The position numbers and the translations under genes are program-made. Positions 26,641 to 37,611 of a DNA stretch of 64,000 bases are shown here, piece by piece (the stretch's first letter is position 1; every line of letters begins with the position of its first letter). The stretch is from Varroa destructor (lineage: Eukaryota; Arthropoda; Arachnida; Mesostigmata; Varroidae), in contig NW_019211457.1 of the NCBI RefSeq assembly GCF_002443255.2, forward strand, positions 1,838,727-1,902,726, in the 5' to 3' direction. The notes under the pieces were generated by a model. It worked only from the letters and a program-made list of their open reading frames with translations. It did not search any database and was not told where the DNA came from.

Positions 26641-26702
26641 GATCCGGTGCCTCTTGCTGTGGAGACCAGGGCGGCCCTGGCTTTCTAATACCTTACCGGA
26701 TC
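26641..26702. repeat. Nested GC-rich hairpin
   Basis: The outer arms GATCCGGT (26641-26648) and ACCGGATC (26695-26702) enclose an inner stem, CCAGGG (26666-26671) with CCCTGG (26675-26680), closed by a CGG loop. The surroundings are strongly AT-rich. It is not a tRNA: no A-box or B-box is present. Confidence 0.75.
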
Positions 26703-29378
26703 GTGAACAATTCTAGCAAGCGACTAACAAGTAATTTTTATACGTCCAAACCCCTATTAGTAATTAATAAAGTAATAAAAAATAAAAGAAATAATTCAAC
26801 AAGTAAGGAACCCACCATCATAGAAATATAGTTGAACCTTCCGCACTATAAACGTTATATCTTATTTTTCGTAGTCTAATTCACTGGATCCAATGGGGGC
26901 ATATGTGGCGGGGCCACACCTATTAAAAAGCAAAAACATTACGCACCTACCTGCAGGCTATACGAGCAGACTAGGGGACTGATAACGATACAGTGGATAT
27001 GAGCCCAATTTAACGGACTCGTATTAGAACATGCAAAACATTTTTGCCAGCAATAATTTTTTACACACATCAATAAAAATACCGAGCAAACAAAAATTTG
27101 CAACCAAATTAATCCATTCATCAAGGAAAAGTTTCAAAGGTACTTCTGTAATCCTAGAGAAGCCTGTTCTAGCTAAAGAAACATATTAGCGAAAGTCTGT
27201 AAAGACAATGCCCGATTGAGACCAGTTACTGAACCTAGACGTCCACATTTGAGCGCGTTAAGTTACTGCCTATTACGGGTAGAAAGAAGATTTCTTTATT
27301 ATACTTATTATATTACATAGAATAGGGTCAAAATCTGTCTTATTTCCTTTATAGCAAGCAAAATATTTTTTGTAAAAATCCTTTTTCCATTTATGCTTCG
27401 TCTACGTCAGGTTGTGTGCGCATCTATGGCCTAAGAAAAGGTTCTGTGGAGCAGCACTTAGGTGAGCCCGTTGTTACGCTCGTCTCCGATACGGTTGCCT
27501 ATCTTCGTATCATGGCCTGGCTTAATACCGTGCTTTTTTTCTATAGAGACGCCTCTTTTTCTAGCAGAGGAACGGCATTTAGAATTCTGTTCAAGCTGTG
27601 TGGTCGATACCTGATCTCGATACGATAAAGATATCTGCGGTACTCTATGGTATTGAGTAGCGATGGTTGTATCTAGAATCTTTTTTTTCTTTGACTACAC
27701 CTACTAACTACAAGTCTGTTGTCGGACAATCCGTAACTTTTAGCAGCTGAACGAAGGGCCTAGGCCGTCTAACTCTTAATACGTTTTTAAAAGAAATCGG
27801 TCATAGAAAAAAAAAAAAGATTTGAAAAATTTTTGCATGTTTTAATCCTTTTTCTAATTTCTTGCTCAGTGTTATTGTGAACGATGTACAGGCACGGTTC
27901 GTTTATGATTTGACTGCCAGCATTATTATATTTAATAGTTCCGAACTTGATTTTTAAACAAACATTTCCTTTTTACATAGAATAGATTGTAGTGTCTACA
28001 ATCACTTTGTAGAGATCACTAACTAATACATCTTCTTCAAAATTGGTCTCTTTCTATACACATTCGTCTTAAATTATGCTTTACTTACGAATGCATTACA
28101 TATGCAGAATATAAAAGAAAAAAAAAAAAAGTAATTAACTTTTACAGGGAACGTTCTCAAAGAATGGTGAGAAAAACAACTAGAAAAAAATATTTAGACA
28201 AGCATGTAAATGTTAACATGCCTAAATGTGTGCTTTCTCTATAGAATCGATCTGTAGATTTAGACAAAACCTGTAGAATCTACAAAGCAGCCATAGGGTG
28301 TCTATAATAACAATTCACAGACACATATCAGTTTGGTATCTTTTGCGTGTTAAATAAGGATGACTCTTGATTTTCTCGTAGTTGAAATAAGCTGTCAAAA
28401 AAACGACGTCTAGTGGACTAGTCCGGTGGGGTCTATAACTTATATTTCGCCTATAGCACAGGACAGTTGCAAAAACGAGAACATTGTAAGCAGAGTATGT
28501 TAGATGTCTGATGACTGGCAATGTATCATCTGGCCCTAGTTTGCTTGGCCAGAAAATGTAGAAAAGGACAGTCCTAGAATACAATTAGAGTCATTTATGT
28601 GTGCCGGTCGTCAATAGTGTATATGTATTTATTGAATTTTTTTGTAAAAACTTGTGCCGAATTTTATGACGCCGCTCAAAAGCATAAGGCCTGTGTGGAA
28701 ATTGGAGAGATATTTCAATACTATCTCATACTCTAAAAATAAAACCGTTTGCATCTGAAATACATACAGAGATTCAAAAATAGCCAGGAAAATAGTAATA
28801 ACTAACGTATGTCACGTACTGACATCTATATCTAATCATCATTCTTTACCATTGCAGGTTTAGTAGGACATTGCTGCTTTCCGATAATTAGGAGTTGGAT
28901 AAAAACTTCATCCTGAATGGCCGACCCTGCTAAAGATCTGACACTAATATATACTGAATTTACGTTTAAGCTTTATAGCTCCATTGAAAACCACATTAAT
29001 GGTTAGATATGAAATTATCCCAATAGTCATTTTAATGAAGTACTGTGAAGATCATTAGAAGTTGAGTGCGCACAACGCGAGCTAGCTTCAAGCCGAATAT
29101 TACAGAGTTTGAAGGTATCAACTTATTGACGAATGCCACAGGATGCTTGCGTTGATTATCAAATTGATTGAGGGCAAATGAACGGCTGTAAGGATAATCT
29201 CGAACAATCACTAAATGATCAAGAAGGGCGAATAACCGTATTCATTTGTCGTTCTCCGGATTTTATCAAGACTATACTGCTTAAGCAGCAGATTCGCTAT
29301 ATATGCCGTATTATACGTACGTATAGATATGCCGTACTCTCCATACATAGTCCTTTTCCCCCGTAATATGGACGGCTG

Positions 29379-29386
29379 TATATAAG
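29379..29386 (+). promoter_or_regulatory. TATA box of the vitellogenin gene
   Basis: TATATAAG lies 59 bp before the vitellogenin ATG. Transcription would start about 30 bp downstream, giving a 5' UTR of roughly 35 bases. Known regulators of arthropod vitellogenins (ecdysone receptor, GATA factors) may bind farther upstream; I could not assign clear sites. Confidence 0.8.
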
Positions 29387-29444
29387 AAGCTGACGCCTAC
29401 TTTATCGCTGCGTTCGGTTGGATCTAGTCGTCTAGCCGTTCATC

Positions 29445-32400
29445 ATGAAAGTGCTGTTTGCCATCGCTCTTCTAGCTGCGGGTATGCCACTTTGCCATAC
29501 TTTTAACCCAGTCTGTACTAGGTCAACAAATGATGGTATGCCCAAGTATATGCGTATCAGATTGATATTGCTCCTCGAAAGTGCTTATCCTAGATAGTTA
29601 TAAGTGGCTGCTGCAGTGCCTTTTCGACGTTCTTTCGGAAAAAGTGTCCTTCCAGGATATATAAACTTGTAATGACGTTTACAATTTGTATAACTAGTAA
29701 CGGAGTTCTAATTCTCTTCAGAGCGAAGAATCGACTTTGTTTTCTTATTAGTCGTGATGGGGCGCTTGTTATGTCTTTGCCCGTAATTAAGCCACAGGCC
29801 CAAGACATAACCATATTTTAGCCGTTTTCGTGAGCGATTCAATATGGAGACTTACTCAAAAAAGGCTTGGCATGTTTTGCACTAATATTGATATTTAGTG
29901 ATCGCCGATATATTACCTTACCCATTAACTTTTCCAGCCGCCAGCGCTGAGGTGTTCCAATTTGTTGGACAGCGTGGCTACAACACTACCGTGTATAGTG
30001 TGCGTGGTGGCGTGACCGTCGGCTCTCAGGAGCTGACAGACACGAAGACCGCTCTTGAGTATAACGGAACCTTCGTCATCGAAAAGATTGGTCAGGGTCA
30101 ATACCTCGCCCAGTTCACCCAGTTTGCTCTTAGCAAATACGATCAAATCGACAGGAGGATCCAAGATGAAACCTTCAATGATCTCAAGCCTGAGGAGCAG
30201 CACCTCGCCAAGGTCCTCCACGTGGGACAAGCTTACGAACCCGAGATGCAGAAACCTATCAGGTTCTCCATGGAGAAGGGTCGGGTGACGCGCATGGAGG
30301 CTGGACAGAATCACCGCCAGTGGTCGCTTAACATCTACCGAGCTGTCCTAACTCTTCTTCAGAACCAGGTCAAGAAGCCCGTTAACCAGGCCGTGCCCTT
30401 CGTTGAGTACAAATACGAGGATGGTATCACCGGCAACTGCAAGGTCCAATACGAGATTTTTTCTCAGCCTAAGGATGGAACCATTCAGGACGTTTATAAC
30501 ATGACCAAGACCAACAACTACAAGCAGTGCCTCGGCCGTCCCGTCTACCTTCACCTGAAAGATATTCACCGCGGCTGCGCTGGTGTCTGCGACAATCACC
30601 GTCCCGAGAACTTCCTTAGTCAGTACGAGGAGGAGACGACCGACTTTGAGATGAAGCCTACTCCCGGATGTCCCGTTAACCAGCAACACAAGGACTCTCT
30701 TGTGTCCTTTCAGACCGTTGCCAAGTACAATTTTTCCAAAGGCTTCCTTGATGAGGCTCGCTCTGAGTCTATCGATGTGTTCCGTCTTTTTGGTGGCAGG
30801 ATGCAGGTCTTCAGTCGTCTCCAGCTCCGATTTCGCGACGTCCAGGGCCCCAAGATTGAGCAGCTCTCCGACGTGAAGATCTACGAAACTCTTCAACAGC
30901 GTCTTCCCAAACAGGAGGAGGATGAACTTGACATTCCTGTCTTTGCTCTAATGAAAAAGCACACCTTATACCACCGATATCCTCTGTACTTCCAGCAGCA
31001 ATTTGAAAATGTTATCCGTGACCTTCACAAGCTTCAAGGTAACCAGAAGCATGACCAAAACGAGCAGCAGGGTTTTGACGCCCCCGCTTATCTGGCTGAA
31101 CTTATCCAAGCCATCTCCGGTATGACTGAGGAGGAGATCAAGAAGACTATGCCCAGTGTTGTCCGTTCACAGCAACCCAACCAGCTTTCTGAGGAGAATA
31201 AGCTGCAACGCCAAGTCTGGGTTGAGCTTCTCGGCAAGGCTGGTTCCAAGTCCGCTGTCAAGGTAGCCATTGAGCTGATAAAGGGCAAGACTTTCACCTC
31301 CTCTGAGGTTCGCCGTATCCTTCAAGACGTCGCCGCTTTCCAGTCATATCCCGACATCGATATGATCGAACAGGTTCTTGGCCTTTGTCTTCAAAGTCAA
31401 GGTCTCTCCGCCACTGTTAAGGCTACCGCCTGCGTTGCCGCTGGCAAGATCATCTCCAAGGGCTGCAATTCCAAGGTGCACCAAAAAGTCCAGAAAAAGC
31501 CGCAATATAGGCAGCAGCTTGTTAATGGCAAGTACGACTCTATTTATCACGACGGAGATCAGCAGGGCGAAAACCAGGAAGAGCCTGACTCAGAGACCGA
31601 AGGGTATGAGACCACCATGGGCCACCTCGCCATAAAACCCAAGTTGCGTTGCACTTCCGACAAGCTCCAAGAGTATATTCAGCGTCTTACCCAGACTCTG
31701 AACCAGGCTACTGGGTTCAAAAACATCGTTGCCCTCATTAACGGCCTTGCCAAAGTTGAGAAGCCCGAGATTCTCCCTGAGCTGGTCCCGTATGTCGAGG
31801 GAACCGCCCCTAATATGCAGCAGGCCCATGAACAGGGTGAGAACCAAAAAGAAAGTGTCGAATTTTTGCGTCGCGTCGCCATCCTGTCTCTTCGTAACAT
31901 CGCGGTCAAGTACCCCAAAGAAATCAATCCTATTGTCCGCGTCATATACCTGAACACCACCGAGCAGGTCCAGACCCGTTTGAATGCTTTCGACGTTTGG
32001 ATGAACACTCAGCCCGCTCAGTGGGAGGTTGACAGGGTCATGCAGGTTGCCAACAGGGACTCCTCCGTTGAGCTTACCTATTACGTGTATAACACCTTCA
32101 AAACCGCAATGCAGGCTAAGGAACCTTGCTACCAGCTTTTGTAAGTGTTCCATTATATATTTATATTAGCGTTTATAACCAATATGTGTGATAAGTTTGA
32201 ATGTATGCGTCGATTCGGTTTGAATGTAGAATTTAATTAATTGAGACACCAAATTCTATATGTACAGAGTGCGTTGCTCTCCTGTATATTTTTTGGACTA
32301 CGCCTCTTCTGTTATAACGAAACGTGCATGCATTTATATGCAATTTACTTAATTTATTTAGTTCCCCGATGTTTTTATTATGTTTTTCACCACTTGCTAC

Positions 32401-35400
32401 ACTCACCTTTCAGGGCTCACCGCATTCGCACCGCTTGGGCCCAGATGCGTTCCTTCGATCTTGGCATGATTTTGTCCCATGTCAGCTCCAAATTTTACTA
32501 CAATAGTATGTAGCTTTAGAGGTGACCAAAATATAACCTATACCTCATAATTATTTATCGTCGATGGCACGTTAGCTTTAAATTAAGAACTTTTTCCTTG
32601 CTGGCAATTTCAGCTGCTGAAGGTTACGGCATCCGCGGTATCTGGAAGATGATTGCTTCTAACACAACTGTTCTGCCTGCATTCTCCCATGTTAAACTCG
32701 AACAGGTCCGCGGTCCTTTCATGCGGGCACTCTTCGGAGCTAAGCTCCTCGTCAAGGGCGGCAACAAGATCTGGGAGGAACTCGTTGGAAGGGACGGTCT
32801 CCTTGAACGTATGTCTCAGGCTGTTAACGGCCAGGTGAACAATGGACCTCGCCAACGTAGTACTGAACAACTTATAAAATACATAGCCCAGGGTATAAAC
32901 AACCAAGATATCGGCAACGAAACCCCCAAGGCTGTTCTTTTCTGGAAGCTCTTTGCCGGCGAAGCTATTGTTCCTATAGATGAGCAATATGCAAGTGAGC
33001 TCAAAGCCGAGCTTCTCCAGAGCATAAACAACGTCGGAAAAGAAGGCGTTAGCGGCCATTTTATTCGCGTGCTCGTCCCAACCAAAGCCTTCTTCGTTGA
33101 GCCCAACCCTATCGGATTTCCTATTGTACACTCTACCATTCATCCTCTTGTGATTTCCGTACGGTACAGAAACCTCAAGCTCCATTATCGCAACCAGGAG
33201 GGCCACCTTATCCCTAAAGCTATTGGGGTTAGTGGTACCATCCAACCTGTTATACTTTCTTTCCGTCAGTCGCGCGTTTTCGTCGCCGAGGAGGAACCTC
33301 AGCTTGCTCCCACTATGAAGATCACTGACGTCAAGGAATTCAACGTTAAAGTTAACTTTGATGTTCATTATGATCAAGCGGAACAGCGTTTCCGCGCAAG
33401 CGTTAAGCCCCAATTCGGGCGTGTCTTTCACACTGCGTTCTGCCCCGAGCTTAAGCTTGCGGCGAACACCATTGTCAGCAAAAAACCCAGCAATAGCCTC
33501 GTCAACTATACCAATTGCGTTAAGACCAGGCAGCAACTTATCCAACATGACCTTAAGGTCGGCGACCACCAAACCGGCATGGTTATTCGTCTCACTGGTG
33601 AGTCCCGCCAGGTCTGGTCTGCTCTTGGCATACTCGGCTCTGTGGAATTCCGCCGTGAGGGTTTCCTTGGGGCTATCATCAACAGCCTTAACATGGGAAT
33701 GCACCACCACGCTATATCCCTCTACCTTGAGGCTGACAAGCAACAACCTGTTAATGAGTGGACCGTCGTCATCGATATGGATTCCAACCTTGAGCAGCTT
33801 GCCAAGCAACCCGTTAACCAGCAGACTGAAAAGGTTCAAAAACCGAAGCTCCAATGCCAGCTCTGTTCTAAAGAGAGACTTTATTACGAGTTTCAGCAAG
33901 TTATGCGCAAGGTTAGGGAGATGCTCCAGAAGTCTCAGGATAATATCGGAGAGGTAACTGTTGAAAAGCAGATGCTTATCAAGATTGAGGGCCGTTACCA
34001 AGGCCAGCCCAAGCGCACCTTCAAAGTTGCCACGAAGAAAATCCACAATTTTGAACAGACCAAGCAATACTACGCACTTGCTGTTGAGCATCAGGGTTCT
34101 AACAAAAGTATTGAACTTTTTGCCAATCTCTATTATCCTACCATCAGATCTCCCTTCCATTATGACCCCACCTATTCTTCTGAGGATGAGCGTATGAACG
34201 GCAGCCTCGTCGCTAACATACAAGGCTGGCAGGAAGGGCAGGTCTATTTTGTCAACTTCCAGGCTATGAAGTCTAACGAGCAGAAGCAGAAGTCCGAGTA
34301 TGAATGGTTTGAGATTCATTGTCTTGCTGAGCAGGAAGCCAGTAGGGCTATGACTGATTCTTGCAAGAGGGCCACCTTCAAGGACAACTTACTGGACAGC
34401 ATGGAAATAAGGATTGAGCTTCCTCAGAACGTCCATCCCAAGGCTCAGAATCTTGCCTTCAAAATGCTTGATATGGTTAAGTACATACTCTACCCCAAGA
34501 TGCAGATCCAGATGCCTAGCACCGAGGAGAGACGACATCAGCAGACGTTTTGGGGCGAGAAAAAGGAAGTTCTTATCTTTGCCAACGCCATACGCGAGTC
34601 CCCCTGGTCTTTCCTCTATAATGTCCGCATCGTGATGCCCTTCCAAAACGTCGTCTTTTCTCAAATCCGTCTCCCTGGACTCCGTTTTTTCCACACGCAA
34701 CTCACCGATAGGCAGCAGCTTGAGCACGGTCTTTTCCGTGGCCAGCACAATAACCGCTGCGTCCTGGGCGACAAGTACCTCCGTACCTACGATAACGTCA
34801 CTTTCAGTCTCGACGTCAAAGAGGGCTGCGACTATCTTCTTACCCATGACCAGTCTGCGGGCGACCCTGACTTCACCGTGACCTTCGAGGTGGTTAAGCC
34901 TCACACTTTCGGCAGGAAAATCCGTGCCCAGCTCCAGAACTACCTCGTGGAGTTTTTTCCCTTCACCACCACCGACCGCCAATTTCAGGTTACAATCAAT
35001 GGACAGCAGCACTACCTCACTTTTGAAAAGCCCATCGTGTTTAGCTACGGGCGCCAATGCAAGCGCGCCGCTATCCACGCTTATGAGACTTCCAACTCCC
35101 ACCATGCTCCAGTTATTTCCCTCTTCACAGAGTCCAAGGAGTTCGGCGTAATTTTTGACGGTGAATCCGTTCAGGTCCACGTCGACGATAAGTATAAGGG
35201 CGCCACCAACGGTATCTGCGGCAACAACGACGACGAGCAGGATCACGAGTTCATCGGACCTCACGGTCATGAGTACGAGCATTCAAATGAGTTCATCGCT
35301 TCTTACAGCATCAGTCAGCAGTGCAAAGCTCCCGTCCTGAATACCTATAAGCAGCAGATGGAGGCGCTCGAGAGGGCTCTGCGCAAAATCCGCCAGCCGG

Positions 35401-35720
35401 AGTGGCAGATGAAAGAACAGAGATGCAAAGATATGCAGACGTCCCAGCACCAGCAACAACAACATACCCAGAACCAGTTTAGCCAGCACTGGAACAAAAT
35501 CGTTGAGGAGCAGATGTTCCTGGCCGTGACCCCCGAAGAACACCAACAGTGGGGCGGGAAGATATCCAGCCAGGGCAGGATAAAAGTTATGGATCAGGAT
35601 AATCATCCAGCTCTTGAGACTTTCGCAAGTTCTCATAATGGACGCGGTTACTTCTTTACCAGGAAATCTGGATACACTGAGCCGATCTATGCTACCGGAA
35701 ACAACGAGACTAATATGTAA
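29445..35720 (+). CDS. Vg: Vitellogenin, complete four-exon gene (about 1812 residues)
   Basis: This is the yolk protein precursor: a large lipid-transfer protein secreted from fat body or gut into haemolymph and taken up by oocytes. Coding exons are 29445-29481, 29938-32140, 32414-32505 and 32614-35720. All introns are GT-AG and all phases join cleanly (1, 2, 1). The signal peptide MKVLFAIALLAA is completed across intron 1 and is probably cut after Ala16. The N-terminal lipoprotein domain starts near EVFQFVGQRGYNT and fills most of exon 2. Exons 3-4 carry the helical and beta-sheet lipid-binding regions. A VWD domain spans about 1490-1660, from CVLGDKYLRTYDNVTF to GICGNND. The insect-type DGXR box reads DGES, 18 residues before GICG. 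The last 100 or so residues are Gln/His-rich. No polyserine tract is present. Codon use is strongly biased to C or T third bases, as expected for very high expression. The length suits the family. Confidence 0.97.
29482..29937 (+). other. Vitellogenin intron 1
   Basis: A 456-bp AT-rich phase-1 intron that splits the signal-peptide coding sequence, with donor GTATGC and acceptor cttttccag. I see no gene inside. The other two introns (32141-32413 and 32506-32613) are 273 and 108 bp. Confidence 0.9.
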
Positions 35721-35828
35721 ACCATGCGCGATGTGCGTTGGGGCAATATCCTGGACACTTTTGTCCTCGATCCCCATGTCCATTACCGTCAACGTACCCA
35801 AATGCATTGCGCAAATACTCACATCATT

Positions 35829-35834
35829 AATAAA
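35829..35834 (+). terminator. Poly(A) signal of vitellogenin
   Basis: AATAAA lies 109 bp after the vitellogenin stop, which implies a 3' UTR of about 130 bases. Confidence 0.8.
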
Positions 35835-35839
35835 AACGG

Positions 35840-37611
35840 TTCAATGTAAGATGAATATGTATCAGTTACTTTTTTCTCTTGAGGGAAATGTTCGGTTACG
35901 AAATCGTATCCATTTTCTTCATAAGTAAACGGTTGTCGTCAAAAACTGGACAAACGACGATAGTCGAGTATACTATGAGATACGGTTCCCCAGTGTTGGT
36001 ATGATATAGGAAAAAATAAATTAAAAAAAAATTAAATTAAATCTTGTTACTGGACCCCGTCATGCCACACATCCTGCATACATGAATCACAATAGATAAT
36101 GTAAAAAGCTAGCGAAAATAAAAATACAATACTAGTCGTCATCTGGAAATTGGATTTAGCAGTCGTTAGAATCAAATTATTAGCCTATGAAGGCACCAAA
36201 ACTGATTCTGGGATTTTGTTTTTCTCTACTTATTCAAATCTATCCGGTAATATACGTTGTTCGCGGATTTTGATCGAACGACCTTTGCCTCTTTTGAATG
36301 CTTGTAGAAAATTTCGATCCTTGCAGGAATGGCCTGTCAATGAAAAAGATGTCCTTTCATACAAAATTCCACAAGGAGAGTGCCTTTAAGTAAATTTTCG
36401 CAATGCTTTTGACTGTATGTAACGTATAATGAAACTTCCGTTCGACGCAAATAGGTAGTGAAGATTAAATTTATTTTCTTTACCGACTCCAGCTTGTAGC
36501 AACGACCCCATTTAGGTTTTAAGTGATGCTTGATAATTGATTGGTATTGACTCCGGGATAGATAAATGGGGACATAATAAAAATGGGAGAATGATTAAAA
36601 ATTGACCCTGTGTGTTATGAGGTAGACTGAATTGGAACAATGTATTATACGACATTTGACATACGCTGCCCTAAGTAAACGTTTATTATTATAATACACT
36701 GATTTTAATTGATCAAAGCTACAATAGTTGGCCAAAAGTCAAGTGCTGCATAGGTTTTTACTGTGAGCGATTACGCTAAAGTATTATTAAGAGTGTCTAA
36801 AGAGAGACAATTTTCATATCTGAAATTTGGCCATTCCCAAAAGGGTTTCAGTATTGACACACGCTATGCCGTGTGGCACCTAAATATTAAATCGATCGTG
36901 AGCCGCGTTAACGAAAGATATTCAGTGTTCGGTAAAGCAGACTTTATAAAAGCCGTTTATCATGGCTCTCATCAACAAATAAGACTTGATCATCAAAAAT
37001 GTCTCTGTATTTTCATCTAATTTAACTATATAACTAATAACGCGCGTAAATTAACTGTGTGTTACTATATCACTTTTTGAGCCTAAGCTTGGCCACTGGA
37101 ACGCTTGCAACCATGCTTTCTTAATTCTTTTTTTTTTTATCAGATACAAGTGTTTCAAATGTAGAGTATGCACCTCTGTCTGAATAAACATAGACAGATT
37201 GAATACACCTCGGCTAAGATCAATCTAGATAAATAAAATAAATAAAGTCTAGATAGTGAACCCGCTTTATATACCTAGCAAGTGCCAAAAGAGTTAATTT
37301 CCTTCACGACCATCTCGATTTCTGTGATAGGAGCGCGCATTGAAGCGGATTCAACCTTTTTTATATTGAAAAATTTGCTCTTGGCCATGATTTATTCTAG
37401 TTATGTTTTAAGGTCCTATCTGAGATATTCCAATTTGTAAGGAACATCGGAGTTTATTAGAATATATATATATATATATATATTGAAAGATACAACAATA
37501 TTACTTAGGCTCCTTTGCAGGGAAACCTTCCACTAACATATCGTTTTTTCATCAATAAACATTTCATACACTATGAGTTAGAAGACGCCCAAGAAATAAA
37601 TATGATAATAT
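35840..37611. other. Intergenic stretch between vitellogenin and the five-exon gene
   Basis: AT-rich with no recognised gene. It holds a short (TA)n array at 37461-37483. A minus-strand AATAAA at 37454-37459 may be the poly(A) signal of the gene to the right, since the two genes are convergent. Confidence 0.6.
37461..37483. repeat. (TA)n microsatellite
   Basis: A short TA array in the intergenic gap. Confidence 0.9.

Larger units (their letters stand above)
19501..29378. other. Intergenic stretch, microsatellite-rich, no recognised gene
   Basis: I find no exon of a known family. The stretch contains a dense series of AT, GA and CA arrays between 20.4 and 25.1 kb, a CpG-containing minus-strand frame at 20058-20375, short T-runs near 23970 and 24012, and a nested GC-rich hairpin at 26641-26702. 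The last 5 kb before vitellogenin is plain AT-rich DNA and would hold any distal vitellogenin enhancers. Confidence 0.6.

Noticed and set aside
32610..34319. 569-codon antisense open frame inside vitellogenin
   Set aside because: It is a shadow of biased codon use in the sense strand. It has no start context, splice sites or family resemblance.
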